From: Phycisphaerae bacterium
GTDB lineage: Bacteria > Planctomycetota > Phycisphaerae > Sedimentisphaerales > Anaerobacaceae
DNA length: 64,000 nt
Assembly: GCA_017993835.1 (NCBI GenBank)
Contig: JAGOLX010000006.1
Span: 115,985 to 179,984 of the forward strand
Reading direction: 5' to 3'
The position numbers and the translations under genes are program-made. The notes under the pieces were generated by a model. That model was not told the origin of the DNA and did not search any database. It saw only the letters and a list, made by a program, of their open reading frames with translations. Positions 18,973 through 27,700 of the stretch are shown here, piece after piece. Numbering within the stretch: the stretch's first letter is position 1; every line of letters starts with the position of its first letter.

Positions 18973-20688
18973 ATGAGTCGCAGTCTCTTCCTGGGCGTGG
19001 TTATGATGGCGGTGCTGGTCCCCTGTGCCAGTTGCCAGCGGTTGCGAGAGAATCGGCTGCAGGTGGGGCCGTCCCAGACCCGCCAGATCAGCGTCGCGCA
19101 GTACGTCGACAGGATGAAGGCCGGCTGGATCGGCCAGATGGCCGGCGTCGGCTGGGGAGGACCCACCGAGTTCCAGTACCAGGGCGTGATCATCCCCCAG
19201 GACAAGATGCCGGAGTGGCAGCCGAATCTCATCAATCAGTTCCAGCAGGATGACATCTACGTCGAGATGACGTTCGTCAGGACGCTCGAACTGCATGGGT
19301 TCGGCGTCTCGATCCGCCAGGCGGGCATCGACTTCGCCAACAGCGGCTATCCGCTCTGGCACGCCAACCGGGCCGGACGCGACAACCTGCGGGCGGGCAT
19401 CGCGCCGCCGGACTCGGGACACCCGAAGTTCAATTCCCACGCCGACGACATCGACTACCAGATCGAAGCGGACTTCGCCGGCCTGATCGCGCCGGGCATG
19501 CCGAACGTCGCCATCCAACTGGGCGAGATTTTCGGCCGGCTCATGAACTACGGCGACGGCCTCTACGGCGGACAGTTCGTCGGCGGCTGCTACGCCGAGG
19601 CCTTCTTCGAGGACGACATCGTCAAGGTCGTCGAGGCCGGGCTTCGCTGCGTCCCCCAGGGCAGCCAGTACCACGAGTGCATCAGCGACGTGCTCAAATG
19701 GCACAAGCAGTACCCGGACGACTGGGCCAAGACCTGGCAGTTGGTGAACGAAAAATACCATTTGAATCCGCAGTACCGCCGGTTCTCCTGTTCCGGACCC
19801 GCGTCGGAGTTCAACATCGACGCCAAGATCAACGGCGCCTATATCGTGATGGGCCTGCTCTATGGCGACGGCGACCCCGACAAGACCATCGCGATCTCGA
19901 CCCGCTGCGGCCAGGATTCCGACTGCAATCCGTCCAACGCCGCGGGGATCCTCTTCACGACCATGGGGTCCCAGAACCTGCCGGAGAAGTTCAAGCTGGC
20001 CCTGGATCCGACGGGCAAGTTCAGCCATACGCCGTACAACTTCCCGACGTTGATCGAGGTCTGCGAGAAACTGGTCCGCCAGGCGGTCGTCAACTGCGGC
20101 GGCAAGATCGCCACCGATGACCAGGGCGCCGAGTGCTTCGTCATTCCGCGTCAGAAGCCCAATCCGACCCCGCTGGAGCAGTGCTGGGAGCCCGGGCCGT
20201 TCGCGTCGAGCCGGTACACCGAGGAGGAAATGGCCCAGATCACCGCGGAGAGCGGCGTGGACCTGTCCAAGGCGGTTACGGAATTCGCGCCGGGCTGGAA
20301 GATCGCCAAGTGCGGCGAGGACATGGAGCCCGGCCTGCGCGACGAGGTGCGCGGACGCAAGAACGTCCTGGTGACGCACCCGCTGAGCCGGACCGTCGGG
20401 TGCGTGCTCACGAGAACCGTGACCCTTCCCGCCGATAAGAAGAGCCGTCTGAATCTCGTGGTCGGCCACGACGCCCGGGGCGACTGGGACCTGATCGTCC
20501 GTGCCAACGGCGAGGAGTTGCTCCGCAAGACCATCGGACCCGACACGACGACGATGGGCTGGGCCGAGCTGAGCGTGAGCCTGTCGCAGTTCGCAGGCAA
20601 AAGCGTCAAGCTCGAACTGGTCAACGAGCCCACGGATTGGCGTTTCGAGGCCGCCTTCTGGTCGAAGATCGCAGTCGTAAGCGAATAA
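18973..20688 (+). CDS. Secreted ADP-ribosylglycohydrolase family protein with C-terminal beta-sandwich
   Basis: 571 residues with an N-terminal hydrophobic segment ending CASC, possibly a lipoprotein. Residues about 40-390 match the ADP-ribosylglycohydrolase (DraG-like) fold: GWIGQMAGVGWGG, FQQDDIYVEMTFV and HADDIDYQIEADF in the N-terminal half, and CGQDSDCNPSNAAG in the C-terminal half, all giving acidic metal ligands. The final 100 residues (VTLPADKKSRLNLVVGHD) look like a carbohydrate-binding-type sandwich. The family cleaves ADP-ribose from proteins, but secreted versions in this phylum may act on other glycosidic bonds. The ATG at 18973 is preceded by a perfect AGGAGG at 18961-18966. Confidence 0.8.
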   Translation: MSRSLFLGVVMMAVLVPCASCQRLRENRLQVGPSQTRQISVAQYVDRMKAGWIGQMAGVGWGGPTEFQYQGVIIPQDKMPEWQPNLINQFQQDDIYVEMTFVRTLELHGFGVSIRQAGIDFANSGYPLWHANRAGRDNLRAGIAPPDSGHPKFNSHADDIDYQIEADFAGLIAPGMPNVAIQLGEIFGRLMNYGDGLYGGQFVGGCYAEAFFEDDIVKVVEAGLRCVPQGSQYHECISDVLKWHKQYPDDWAKTWQLVNEKYHLNPQYRRFSCSGPASEFNIDAKINGAYIVMGLLYGDGDPDKTIAISTRCGQDSDCNPSNAAGILFTTMGSQNLPEKFKLALDPTGKFSHTPYNFPTLIEVCEKLVRQAVVNCGGKIATDDQGAECFVIPRQKPNPTPLEQCWEPGPFASSRYTEEEMAQITAESGVDLSKAVTEFAPGWKIAKCGEDMEPGLRDEVRGRKNVLVTHPLSRTVGCVLTRTVTLPADKKSRLNLVVGHDARGDWDLIVRANGEELLRKTIGPDTTTMGWAELSVSLSQFAGKSVKLELVNEPTDWRFEAAFWSKIAVVSE

Positions 20689-21259
20689 CTCACTCAGCAG
20701 CGACCAAGAATTGCCTTGCGCAGAGACGTGGGGTCGCAGAGAAGGGAATGCAAGGACCGCTCGGACCTCCGCACTGCGCCACTGCCCATAGGGCCCATGG
20801 TCGTGGCGTCAGCGGTAGGGTGGGCTCCGCCCGCCGTTCATTCTTCTCCGACAGCGTTCATCAGCGTTTATCAGCGGTTCCACTCGCTCTTCGTCCTGCC
20901 TCCGGCGGCGGACAGAGGTCGATGGCGGACCTGTTCTGACGGGTTGAAACCGCAGATGAACGCGGATGAACGCAGCCCGGCCTTCGGCCGGAGCCAAGAG
21001 CGTTTATCGCTTTGCAGGATACCGGCGGAGAGAGGGACAACTCAGGCAAGTCTCTGATGCCTCCGCCGGTACCCCATCATGCGTCAAACGCACTCTCTCG
21101 TCGGATCGCAAGGCTTGTCGGTCCACGACTTGCGGTCCGGCGTGCCAACTGCCAAGAGTCGCCCCGGCAAGATCGGAATGAGTAACACGTCCCCTGAACC
21201 GCTGTGGAAGGATGCCCCCGGCGTCCTGCACGCAACGCAGCCCAGTCATCCATCACCAA
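20689..21259. other. Gene-free stretch with an inverted repeat
   Basis: About 570 bases between converging genes with no credible coding region on either strand. It holds a large inverted repeat (20854-20973). No promoter, RNA gene or transposase remnant is recognised. Confidence 0.5.
20854..20973. repeat. Imperfect long inverted repeat
   Basis: The left arm (20854-20880, GCGTTCATCAGCGTTTATCA then GCGGTTC) and right arm (20946-20973, GAAACCGCAGATGAACGCGG then ATGAACGC) are nearly complementary, enclosing about 65 bases. The repeat could form a long hairpin at the 3' end of two converging genes. Non-coding. Confidence 0.6.
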
Positions 21260-21712
21260 TCATCGATTATCGATGCCCTTGAGGTATTCCTTGGCGTCAA
21301 TGAGTGGCGTTTCGGGCGGCTCCTTGTCGTCCTTGAAGCACTGGATCGGCATGGTCAGCGTTCCCTTGCTCGGGGCCTCGACGACGACGGTCTCCCATTT
21401 CCGTGGCGCGTCCCGGGTCGCGACCTCGCGAGTGTCCAGATGCGTCGGCTGGCTGGGGTCTCGCAGAACGGTAAAGTACCGGAACCCATACTGGAGCGTC
21501 AACTCCGCTGCCCGGCGGTGGAGATAGCCCGAGAGCACGTTGTCCGGCGTGCAGGTGTTGGCTACGTACCTGATGCGGAAGGTGTCCGGCGAAACTCGTT
21601 TCTCCGAATACCCCTTCTCCGATGCCGTCACCGCCCGCTGATAAGGAGTGTGCTCGCAAGCACAGCCGCACACGAATACGGCCGAGACAAGCGCAATCCA
21701 ATGAGTTCTCAT
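21260..21712 (-). CDS. CC0125/CC1285-family lipoprotein
   Basis: 150 residues. The signal peptide ends in a lipobox (FVCGCACEH). The body shows the family pattern: PYQRAVTASEKGYSEKRVSP, then FRIRYVANTCTPDNVLSGYL, and RRAAELTLQYGFRYFTVL. Function is unknown in any member; the protein should be anchored in the envelope. The ATG at 21712 is preceded by AGGGGAC. The 50 upstream in-frame codons do not resemble protein. It stands alone between two repeat-rich gene-free stretches. Confidence 0.75.
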   Translation of the reverse strand: MRTHWIALVSAVFVCGCACEHTPYQRAVTASEKGYSEKRVSPDTFRIRYVANTCTPDNVLSGYLHRRAAELTLQYGFRYFTVLRDPSQPTHLDTREVATRDAPRKWETVVVEAPSKGTLTMPIQCFKDDKEPPETPLIDAKEYLKGIDNR

Positions 21713-22069
21713 AATTGTCCCCTGTAATGGGAACTGGTCAACGGTCTTGACATGGCTCGCCCCATTCTTTCTCATGCACCTGTGGTTGTGCGGTATGGTA
21801 TGCCAGACACCCGAACATTCTCCGCGCAGGTGGTGGGGAGATTCCGCTTCGGCAACTCGCACTCAAGGAGCATCTTGACGGATTCCAGTCTGAGTTCGTC
21901 GTTCATGACAGTTCTCCAAGCCAGTCGCTGGGCGAGCACTCCAACGGCACTTCGTCTGCGTCCACAGAAACCTCAAGGCTATTGTAGGTGTATGGTGTCG
22001 ATAGGGCAAGGGGATCGTCCTGCTACGTACGCGGCCTCCTGTCGCGTGGCGAGTCGCTGCCCGGACCCT

Positions 22070-22348
22070 GTCATTCCTGCCACACCTGCCCTCGACGTGA
22101 TCGGGGGGTCAAGCAGGAATCCAGGAACCGCGGGACTGGGCGCGACCGAGTGATACGGATTGGGAATAATTCGTGCGTGGGTTGGGACTTGTCATCCTGA
22201 GCAACGCGAAGGATCTGGGCATCGAACAAGAGTCGCCTTTCGGTCGCAGGCCAGATCCTTCACTGCGCTACGCTCCGTTCAGGATGACAAACAGCGCGCA
22301 GATTTCCCCTGATCCGTATGAGTGGATTCCCGCTTCCGCGGGAATGAC
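22070..22348. repeat. Palindromic intergenic repeat, family B, copy 2 (interrupted)
   Basis: The left half (GTCATTCCTG, then AGCAGGAATCCAGGAACCGC) and right half (CCCCTGAT, then GGATTCCC, ending GGAATGAC) match family B copy 1, but about 195 bases lie between them, including a family A repeat. This suggests one mobile-type palindrome inserted into another. Confidence 0.65.
22191..22288. repeat. Palindromic intergenic repeat, family A, copy 2 (nested in family B)
   Basis: It begins GTCATCCTGAGC and ends CAGGATGAC, with inner GGATCTGG and CCAGATCC arms, as in the copy at 5974-6063. It lies between the two halves of a family B repeat. Confidence 0.7.
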
Positions 22349-22735
22349 ATTCCAGGTTCTCCGTGAGCCCCTATTGTACGCGAGCCCATACGGTCATGCG
22401 TCCCCGGCTGTGGGACGAGGTTTGACCAAGAGACTGGGTGCGAGCTGGGTGAGGCGGAAATCCGCCGGATTGGTCGGAATTTCATTTGACGCCGAAAGAG
22501 GGGCTCTGTAAGATAGTTGAAGAACGGAATAGTGAGTCGTAGACAGTCGGCAGATGGTTGTCGGAAACCAGTCATCGAGGAGGCTCGTGATGCCCCACGA
22601 ACCGCGATTCCTCACCGGCATAGAAGACGCACCACAGAGACACAGAGATCACCGAGTTGGTTCAACTTCGGTCGAAGAGCTTGTTCTTGCCCGCTTGCTC
22701 AGTGCCCTCGGCCCTCCGGCCCTCGAACGGCTTCG

Positions 22736-23134
22736 ATTGGCTTCGTTTCTTCAGCCGCCCGCGCGTCGGAAATCCGGCGCAACTTCCGCTGCTCGCAGCA
22801 GTTATGACTTCCGCGAACTGGCGCCAATTGGCTTCGTTTGGCAGAATGGCTCACGACGGCGGTATGAAGGGGCGCATCGGAGCGCGGCCGCGTGTGCGAA
22901 ACGAAGCCAATCGTGGGGACACGGGTCGCAGGCGGGGGCTGCGATGCAAAACGAAGCCAATTGGACGGCAGTTTCAAGTTTGAAGTGTGAGGTGGGAGGT
23001 GCCAAGCGGCAGGGCCGCCGTGAGTATGTGAAACGAAGCCAATTTGTCGGCGACAAGTTTGGTGCTAACTGATTTTTTTGAAAGAGGTTATGTGAGTAGT
23101 GCCGATTCGGCCGGGGGTCGAAAACAAAGCCAAT
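22736..23134. repeat. Cluster of six dispersed 13-base motifs (AAACGAAGCCAAT)
   Basis: The motif occurs as ATTGGCTTCGTTT at 22736-22748 and 22827-22839, and as AAACGAAGCCAAT at 22899-22911, 22949-22961 and 23031-23043. A one-mismatch copy is at 23122-23134 (AAACAAAGCCAAT). Spacing is irregular (about 40-90 bases) and orientation switches from minus to plus across the cluster, so this is not a CRISPR array. Function is unknown. Confidence 0.7.
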
Positions 23135-23289
23135 TCTGGGGCCGGAGGGTTATGAAGATAACGCCTTACGGCGTCACTACGAACCGGGTCGCGTTTTCTT
23201 GGCTCATGAGGGCCCGGCGTGGTAGAATCAGGGCGTTCTATTGAGATACTTTTGGCCTGTTATGGGCTGTCTTGAGTCGGGAAGAACGT

Positions 23290-24267
23290 ATGTCAGGCAA
23301 TCTGGATCGACGTGAGTTTCTCAAGGGCTCCCTGGTCGGGTCCGCGGCGGCGCTGGCGGGTCTGAGTTTCGAGGAGCAGGCGCTTCTGGCGGCTGCGCAG
23401 GGGGGAGCCGGAACGGCCCGGGAGACGGGCGTTCAGGGCCTCCCGGCGGGCAAGATCGGTGACGTGACTATCAGTCGGCTCATCTGCGGCGGCAACCTGA
23501 TCGGCGGATGGGCGCACAGCCGGGATTTGATCTATGTCTCCTCGCTGCTCAAGCAGTACTTCACCGACGCCAAGATCTGCGAGACGCTCGAAATCTGCGA
23601 GGAGAACGGCGTCAATACGATCATCTCGGGCACCGTCTCGCTCGGCGTGCTCAAGAAGTACTGGGACGAGCGGGGCGGCAAGATCCAGTGGCTCGCCCAG
23701 TGCGTCCCCAGTGCCGACGACCTGGAAACGGACGCGAAGAGGGCCATCGACGCCGGGGCGACGGGGGCTTTCCTGATTGGCAATCAGGCGGATGACTGGG
23801 CCCGGTCCGACAAAGTGGACCTGATCGGGAAGTTCCTCGACTTCGTCCGCCGGAACGGTGTGCTCACCGGCGTCGGCGGGCACAACCTCGGCACGCCCAT
23901 GGCCTGCGAAGCGGCCAAGCTGCCGGCAGACTTCTACATGAAGACGCACCACGGGACGAACTACTGGTCCGCCCGCCGGTCCGACCAGCACAAGGACCCG
24001 ATCGACAACTACGCCATCGACAACTACTGGGACATCGACCCAGAGAAGACCGCGGAGTTCATGCGGACGGTGACGAAGCCCTGGATCGCCTACAAGGTCC
24101 TGGCCGCGGGTGCGATCCATCCTCAAGACGGGTTCCGGCACGCATTCGAAAACGGCGTGGACTTCGCGTGCGTCGGCATGTTCGATTTCCAGGTCCGCGA
24201 GGATGTGATTATCGCCAAGAACATCCTCACCGGCGAACTGAAGAGGCAGCGGCCCTGGCGAGCGTAG
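23290..24267 (+). CDS. Tat-secreted aldo/keto reductase-like TIM-barrel protein
   Basis: 325 residues. The N-terminus carries a twin-arginine signal (DRREFLKGSLVGSAAALAG), so it is exported folded. The rest resembles the planctomycete branch of aldo/keto-reductase-like barrels: IGDVTISRLICGGNLIGGWA, then EENGVNTIISGTVSLGV, AIDAGATGAFLIGNQADDW, WIAYKVLAAGAIHPQDGF and ENGVDFACVGMFDFQV. The classical Asp-Tyr-Lys-His active-site set cannot be located with certainty, so enzymatic activity is an inference. The ATG at 23290 is used because the Tat signal starts directly after it. ybaK follows after 6 bases. Confidence 0.65.
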   Translation: MSGNLDRREFLKGSLVGSAAALAGLSFEEQALLAAAQGGAGTARETGVQGLPAGKIGDVTISRLICGGNLIGGWAHSRDLIYVSSLLKQYFTDAKICETLEICEENGVNTIISGTVSLGVLKKYWDERGGKIQWLAQCVPSADDLETDAKRAIDAGATGAFLIGNQADDWARSDKVDLIGKFLDFVRRNGVLTGVGGHNLGTPMACEAAKLPADFYMKTHHGTNYWSARRSDQHKDPIDNYAIDNYWDIDPEKTAEFMRTVTKPWIAYKVLAAGAIHPQDGFRHAFENGVDFACVGMFDFQVREDVIIAKNILTGELKRQRPWRA

Positions 24268-24273
24268 ACGCGT

Positions 24274-24759
24274 ATGCAGAAGGACTATCCCAAGACCAAC
24301 GCGATTCGCTGTCTGCTCGATCATGGGATCGAGTTCGAGCCCTTGTTCTACAAGTACGAAGAGCGGGGCGGCACCCGCGTTTCCTCCAGGGAACTGGGCG
24401 TCGACGAGCACACCGTCGTCAAGACCCTGGTCATGGAGACCGACGCAGGGGAACCCCTGATCGTGCTCATGCACGGGGACAACGAGGTTTCGACGAAGCA
24501 GATGGCCCGAATTCTCGGCGTCAAATCGGTCAAGCCCTGCGATCCGAAGGTGGCGAACCGCCACAGCGGCTACCTGGTCGGCGGGACGAGTCCGTTCGGC
24601 ACGAAGCGCCGGATGCCGGTCTACTGCGAGGCGAGCATCCTGGAACTGGAGAAGATCCACATCAATGGCGGCGCCCGGGGCTTCCTGGTCCGGATCGATC
24701 CTCGCGATCTGCGCAAGGCGTTGGACGTGACCGCGGTGCAGGTCGCGGTCCCCGGCTGA
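24274..24759 (+). CDS. ybaK: Cys-tRNA(Pro)/Cys-tRNA(Cys) deacylase YbaK
   Basis: 161 residues, the full length of the YbaK/EbsC family. YbaK hydrolyses cysteine wrongly charged on tRNA(Pro). The substrate-site lysine lies in HTVVKTLVM, followed by the conserved MHGDNEVSTKQMARILG and the signature GGTSPFGTKRRMPVYCE. The start ATG lies 6 bases after the preceding gene, so the pair is probably co-transcribed. It converges with the M56 gene, leaving 15 bases between stops. Confidence 0.9.
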   Translation: MQKDYPKTNAIRCLLDHGIEFEPLFYKYEERGGTRVSSRELGVDEHTVVKTLVMETDAGEPLIVLMHGDNEVSTKQMARILGVKSVKPCDPKVANRHSGYLVGGTSPFGTKRRMPVYCEASILELEKIHINGGARGFLVRIDPRDLRKALDVTAVQVAVPG

Positions 24760-24774
24760 TCCGGCCGCCGCTTG

Positions 24775-27700
24775 TCACTTCGCTCGGGAAACCACGTCGA
24801 GCCACTGCTTCTCGAGCGAATCCAGGGATTGCCCGCAGATTTGGGCGAGGCGTTGGGCATTCTCCTTGCGGGTTGTTTGTTGGTCCGAATTCTGCAGAGT
24901 CGTGTACGTCTGGAGGAACTTATCCTTGCCATGGGCGTCGATCAGGAACTGGACGAACGAACCCGCCTCGGGATAGGCCACGAACGGGCGGCTCCTGGCC
25001 GAACCGATCTCCGTGTAGCCCAGCAGTTCCGACAGGGGGATCCAGTCGCCTTTGGCCTTCAAGTCCCTGACACGCTGGTGGAGCGTCGTCTTGCCTCCGC
25101 CGAGATTCTCAAGTGCCGGGGCGCCGAGCGCCTCGGACATATAGGTGGCGAAGCCCTCGTTGAGCAGGGCCGGCGGATTGCCCAACGGTCCCATCAGGAT
25201 GTGCGTCGTCTCATGGTAGGGGTCGAGGTGCTCTTTCTCGTTGTAGATCTCGACGATCGTGGTGCCGTAGGCCCAGCCGGCGCCCTGGTGGCCGGTGGCA
25301 CGCCGTTTGGTGTCGCCATCCTCGAAGAGGACCAGGCGGATGCGGACGTCGGAGTCCTTGCCCAGGAATCGGCAGATCTCGTCGAATCCCCTGTCCTTGT
25401 CTTGGGCGATCTGGTCGATCTGACGGGCGGCGGTCGAGTCCTTCAGGTAGTAGATGTCGAAATGGGCGGTGCTTCGCTTCTCCATCTTGGGAAGTACGGA
25501 GTCTTCCCATCTGGTCTCACGCGCCTGATTGTCGGCGTCGCCGTCGATCCAGTCGACTTTCCAGAGGCCGTCTTCCTGTACGAGATCGATTGTCCATTTC
25601 TGCTGCTCGTACGCCGCGGTCACGACCAGGGCATTGCCTCGGACCGCAACCGATCCCGGCTTGAGTCCCAGGAACGCCTTGCGGAATCCGCCGGAACCAT
25701 CGGGGCCCTCGCTCTGTTCCATACGGTCTTTGAAGATCGCGAATTTGCGGAAGTACCCCGCATCCCTGTAGTCTCTCGTAAAGAGACTCCATGCGTCTTC
25801 GTACTGTTTCTGTCTGACGCATGTCTGGATCGCGTCGAGGGCATCGAGGGCGGCCTTGGCTTGATCCTGGGAAGCCGCCGGCAACGGCAGGCGGGCGACA
25901 TCGCGTTGCGGCAGGTCGCGGCCGAAGTACTTGTGCCTGTCGAACCACAGGTCCCAGGGCTCGCTGGCGAACCACTTTTCCGCGTCGAAACCGGCAGCCG
26001 GACCTGGATTATAGGAGGACAGTTCAACGTGGGCGCTGCCCGCGATCGTTCCGCGAAATGCGAAGGCGCAGCGGGTCCATTGGGTCTGGCCCGCCTGAAT
26101 GGTCTCGAGGAATACAGTGCCCCAGCCGCCTACGTCCGGCGAGCGGGCCTGGACGGATACAGCGAAGACCTGATCCTGCTCTGTGAGGTTCTGGACCTGG
26201 ATACGGACCGCGTTCTTGCCTTTCTGGATCGGGTCGAATTGAGTGTCCAGCACCTTCAGATTGGTCGGTCTTCGTGTCGCGGGTGGGTCTTCCCGAGGAG
26301 TCTGGGGCCCGCCGTAAGAGACCTCGTGCTGGTCGAATTTCTCGCCGGTATACAGGTGCTTCTCGAACCAGCCATGCATCCAGTCATCGATCGTCCAAGT
26401 CTCCAGGGACGAGGGGTTGTAGAAGCACAAGCCGATCGAAGATGCCTCTTTCAGTGAGCCGAGGATCTCAAAGTCGAACCGCATCGTTTCGGTCCGGCCG
26501 GCCTGGATGGATCGAGTGAACTGGCGTTGCCAGTTCCCGTCGCGGGACTCTGTTCGGATGTCCAGGCCGAAGACTTGGTCGGTCTGAGAGGTGTTCTGAA
26601 CCCGAAGATGAACTGTGTTTCGGCCGGACTGGATTGGATCGAGGCGAACGTCGAGGATTCTCAGATTGCCGGTCGCGGTGTTGTTACCGACCTGCGTCGT
26701 CGCGGGCTCTCTGTCCTGCTTCTGGATATCGAGGATCCTGGGCGTGTAGCCTGCGATCCAGTCGATCTTCCAGAGATCGTCCTCGCGAACGAAATCGATG
26801 GTCCAGGTCTGTCCCTCACATGTCGCCCTGAGAGCGAACACGCCATCCGTTCTCGTGACTCCTTGTGGCGCCAGTCTCAGGAAGTCGTCGCGTTCCCACG
26901 TGAAGGCCGAGTGCAGGGGATGCGTCGGCTCCATCGCCTTGCGGAACGCCTGCAAGCCGTCCCTCTGGTACTCGGCCTTGCGAAAGTCCTCGGTAAACCG
27001 CTGCCAGGCCTGCTCATACTGGCGGTTCCGGATGTCGCTCTGGACTTGGGCGAACGCCTGGGTGACGGCTGAAGCCTCGGCTGCCGAGGCCCGGTCGGGC
27101 GTCGCGCGGGCGCCGCCGGCTTTCGGCATCTCGGCGCTCGCGTACTGGCGACTGAAGAAGCACCACCTGTCGTCGTAGGCCTCTTGGGTCTCGGGGTTCG
27201 AGAAACGCAGGTTGACATACGTTCGGCCGGTGACCGGACCCTGGATCTTGAAGACCAGACGCAACGATTTCGTCTCGCCGGGCCGGAGCCTGTCGAAGTA
27301 TCCGCTCGTTCCCCAGCCTACGCCGCTGTTGTTGGGATCGGGTTCGGACACGCCGTAGTCGGGCGAACGCGTGTAGATATGGCCCGCGAAGACCTGTTCC
27401 CGGTCGGAGGTGTTTCTGACGGTGACGTGCACGGCGTTCTTGCCTTGGTGGATCGGATCGAACCGGACCTCGGTGACTTCCAGACGCGCCTCGCGGATCG
27501 TGACGCCGCGGGACGCCAGTTGGTCCGTACGAATGAACTCCACGTGCCCGTCGGCGAAGGCAACGTTCGTTCCCTCGGCGGTTCGCAGCAGCGGGATGTC
27601 GAAGGCCAGCGGTATGGCAGAGGCGTCCACCGTCGGCCGAGTCCTGCCTGCCCCAAGGTATTCCACCCTTTCCAGCAGGAAGATGCCGAGCATGTCGGGG

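Larger units (their letters stand above)
21713..23289. other. 1.6 kb gene-free, repeat-rich stretch
   Basis: No frame on either strand looks like a real gene: codon usage is erratic and no motifs are seen. The stretch holds a family B repeat with a family A repeat inside it (22070-22348) and six copies of a 13-base motif (22736-23134). It ends at the leader of the Tat-secreted protein gene. It looks like an accumulation site for small non-coding elements. Confidence 0.6.
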
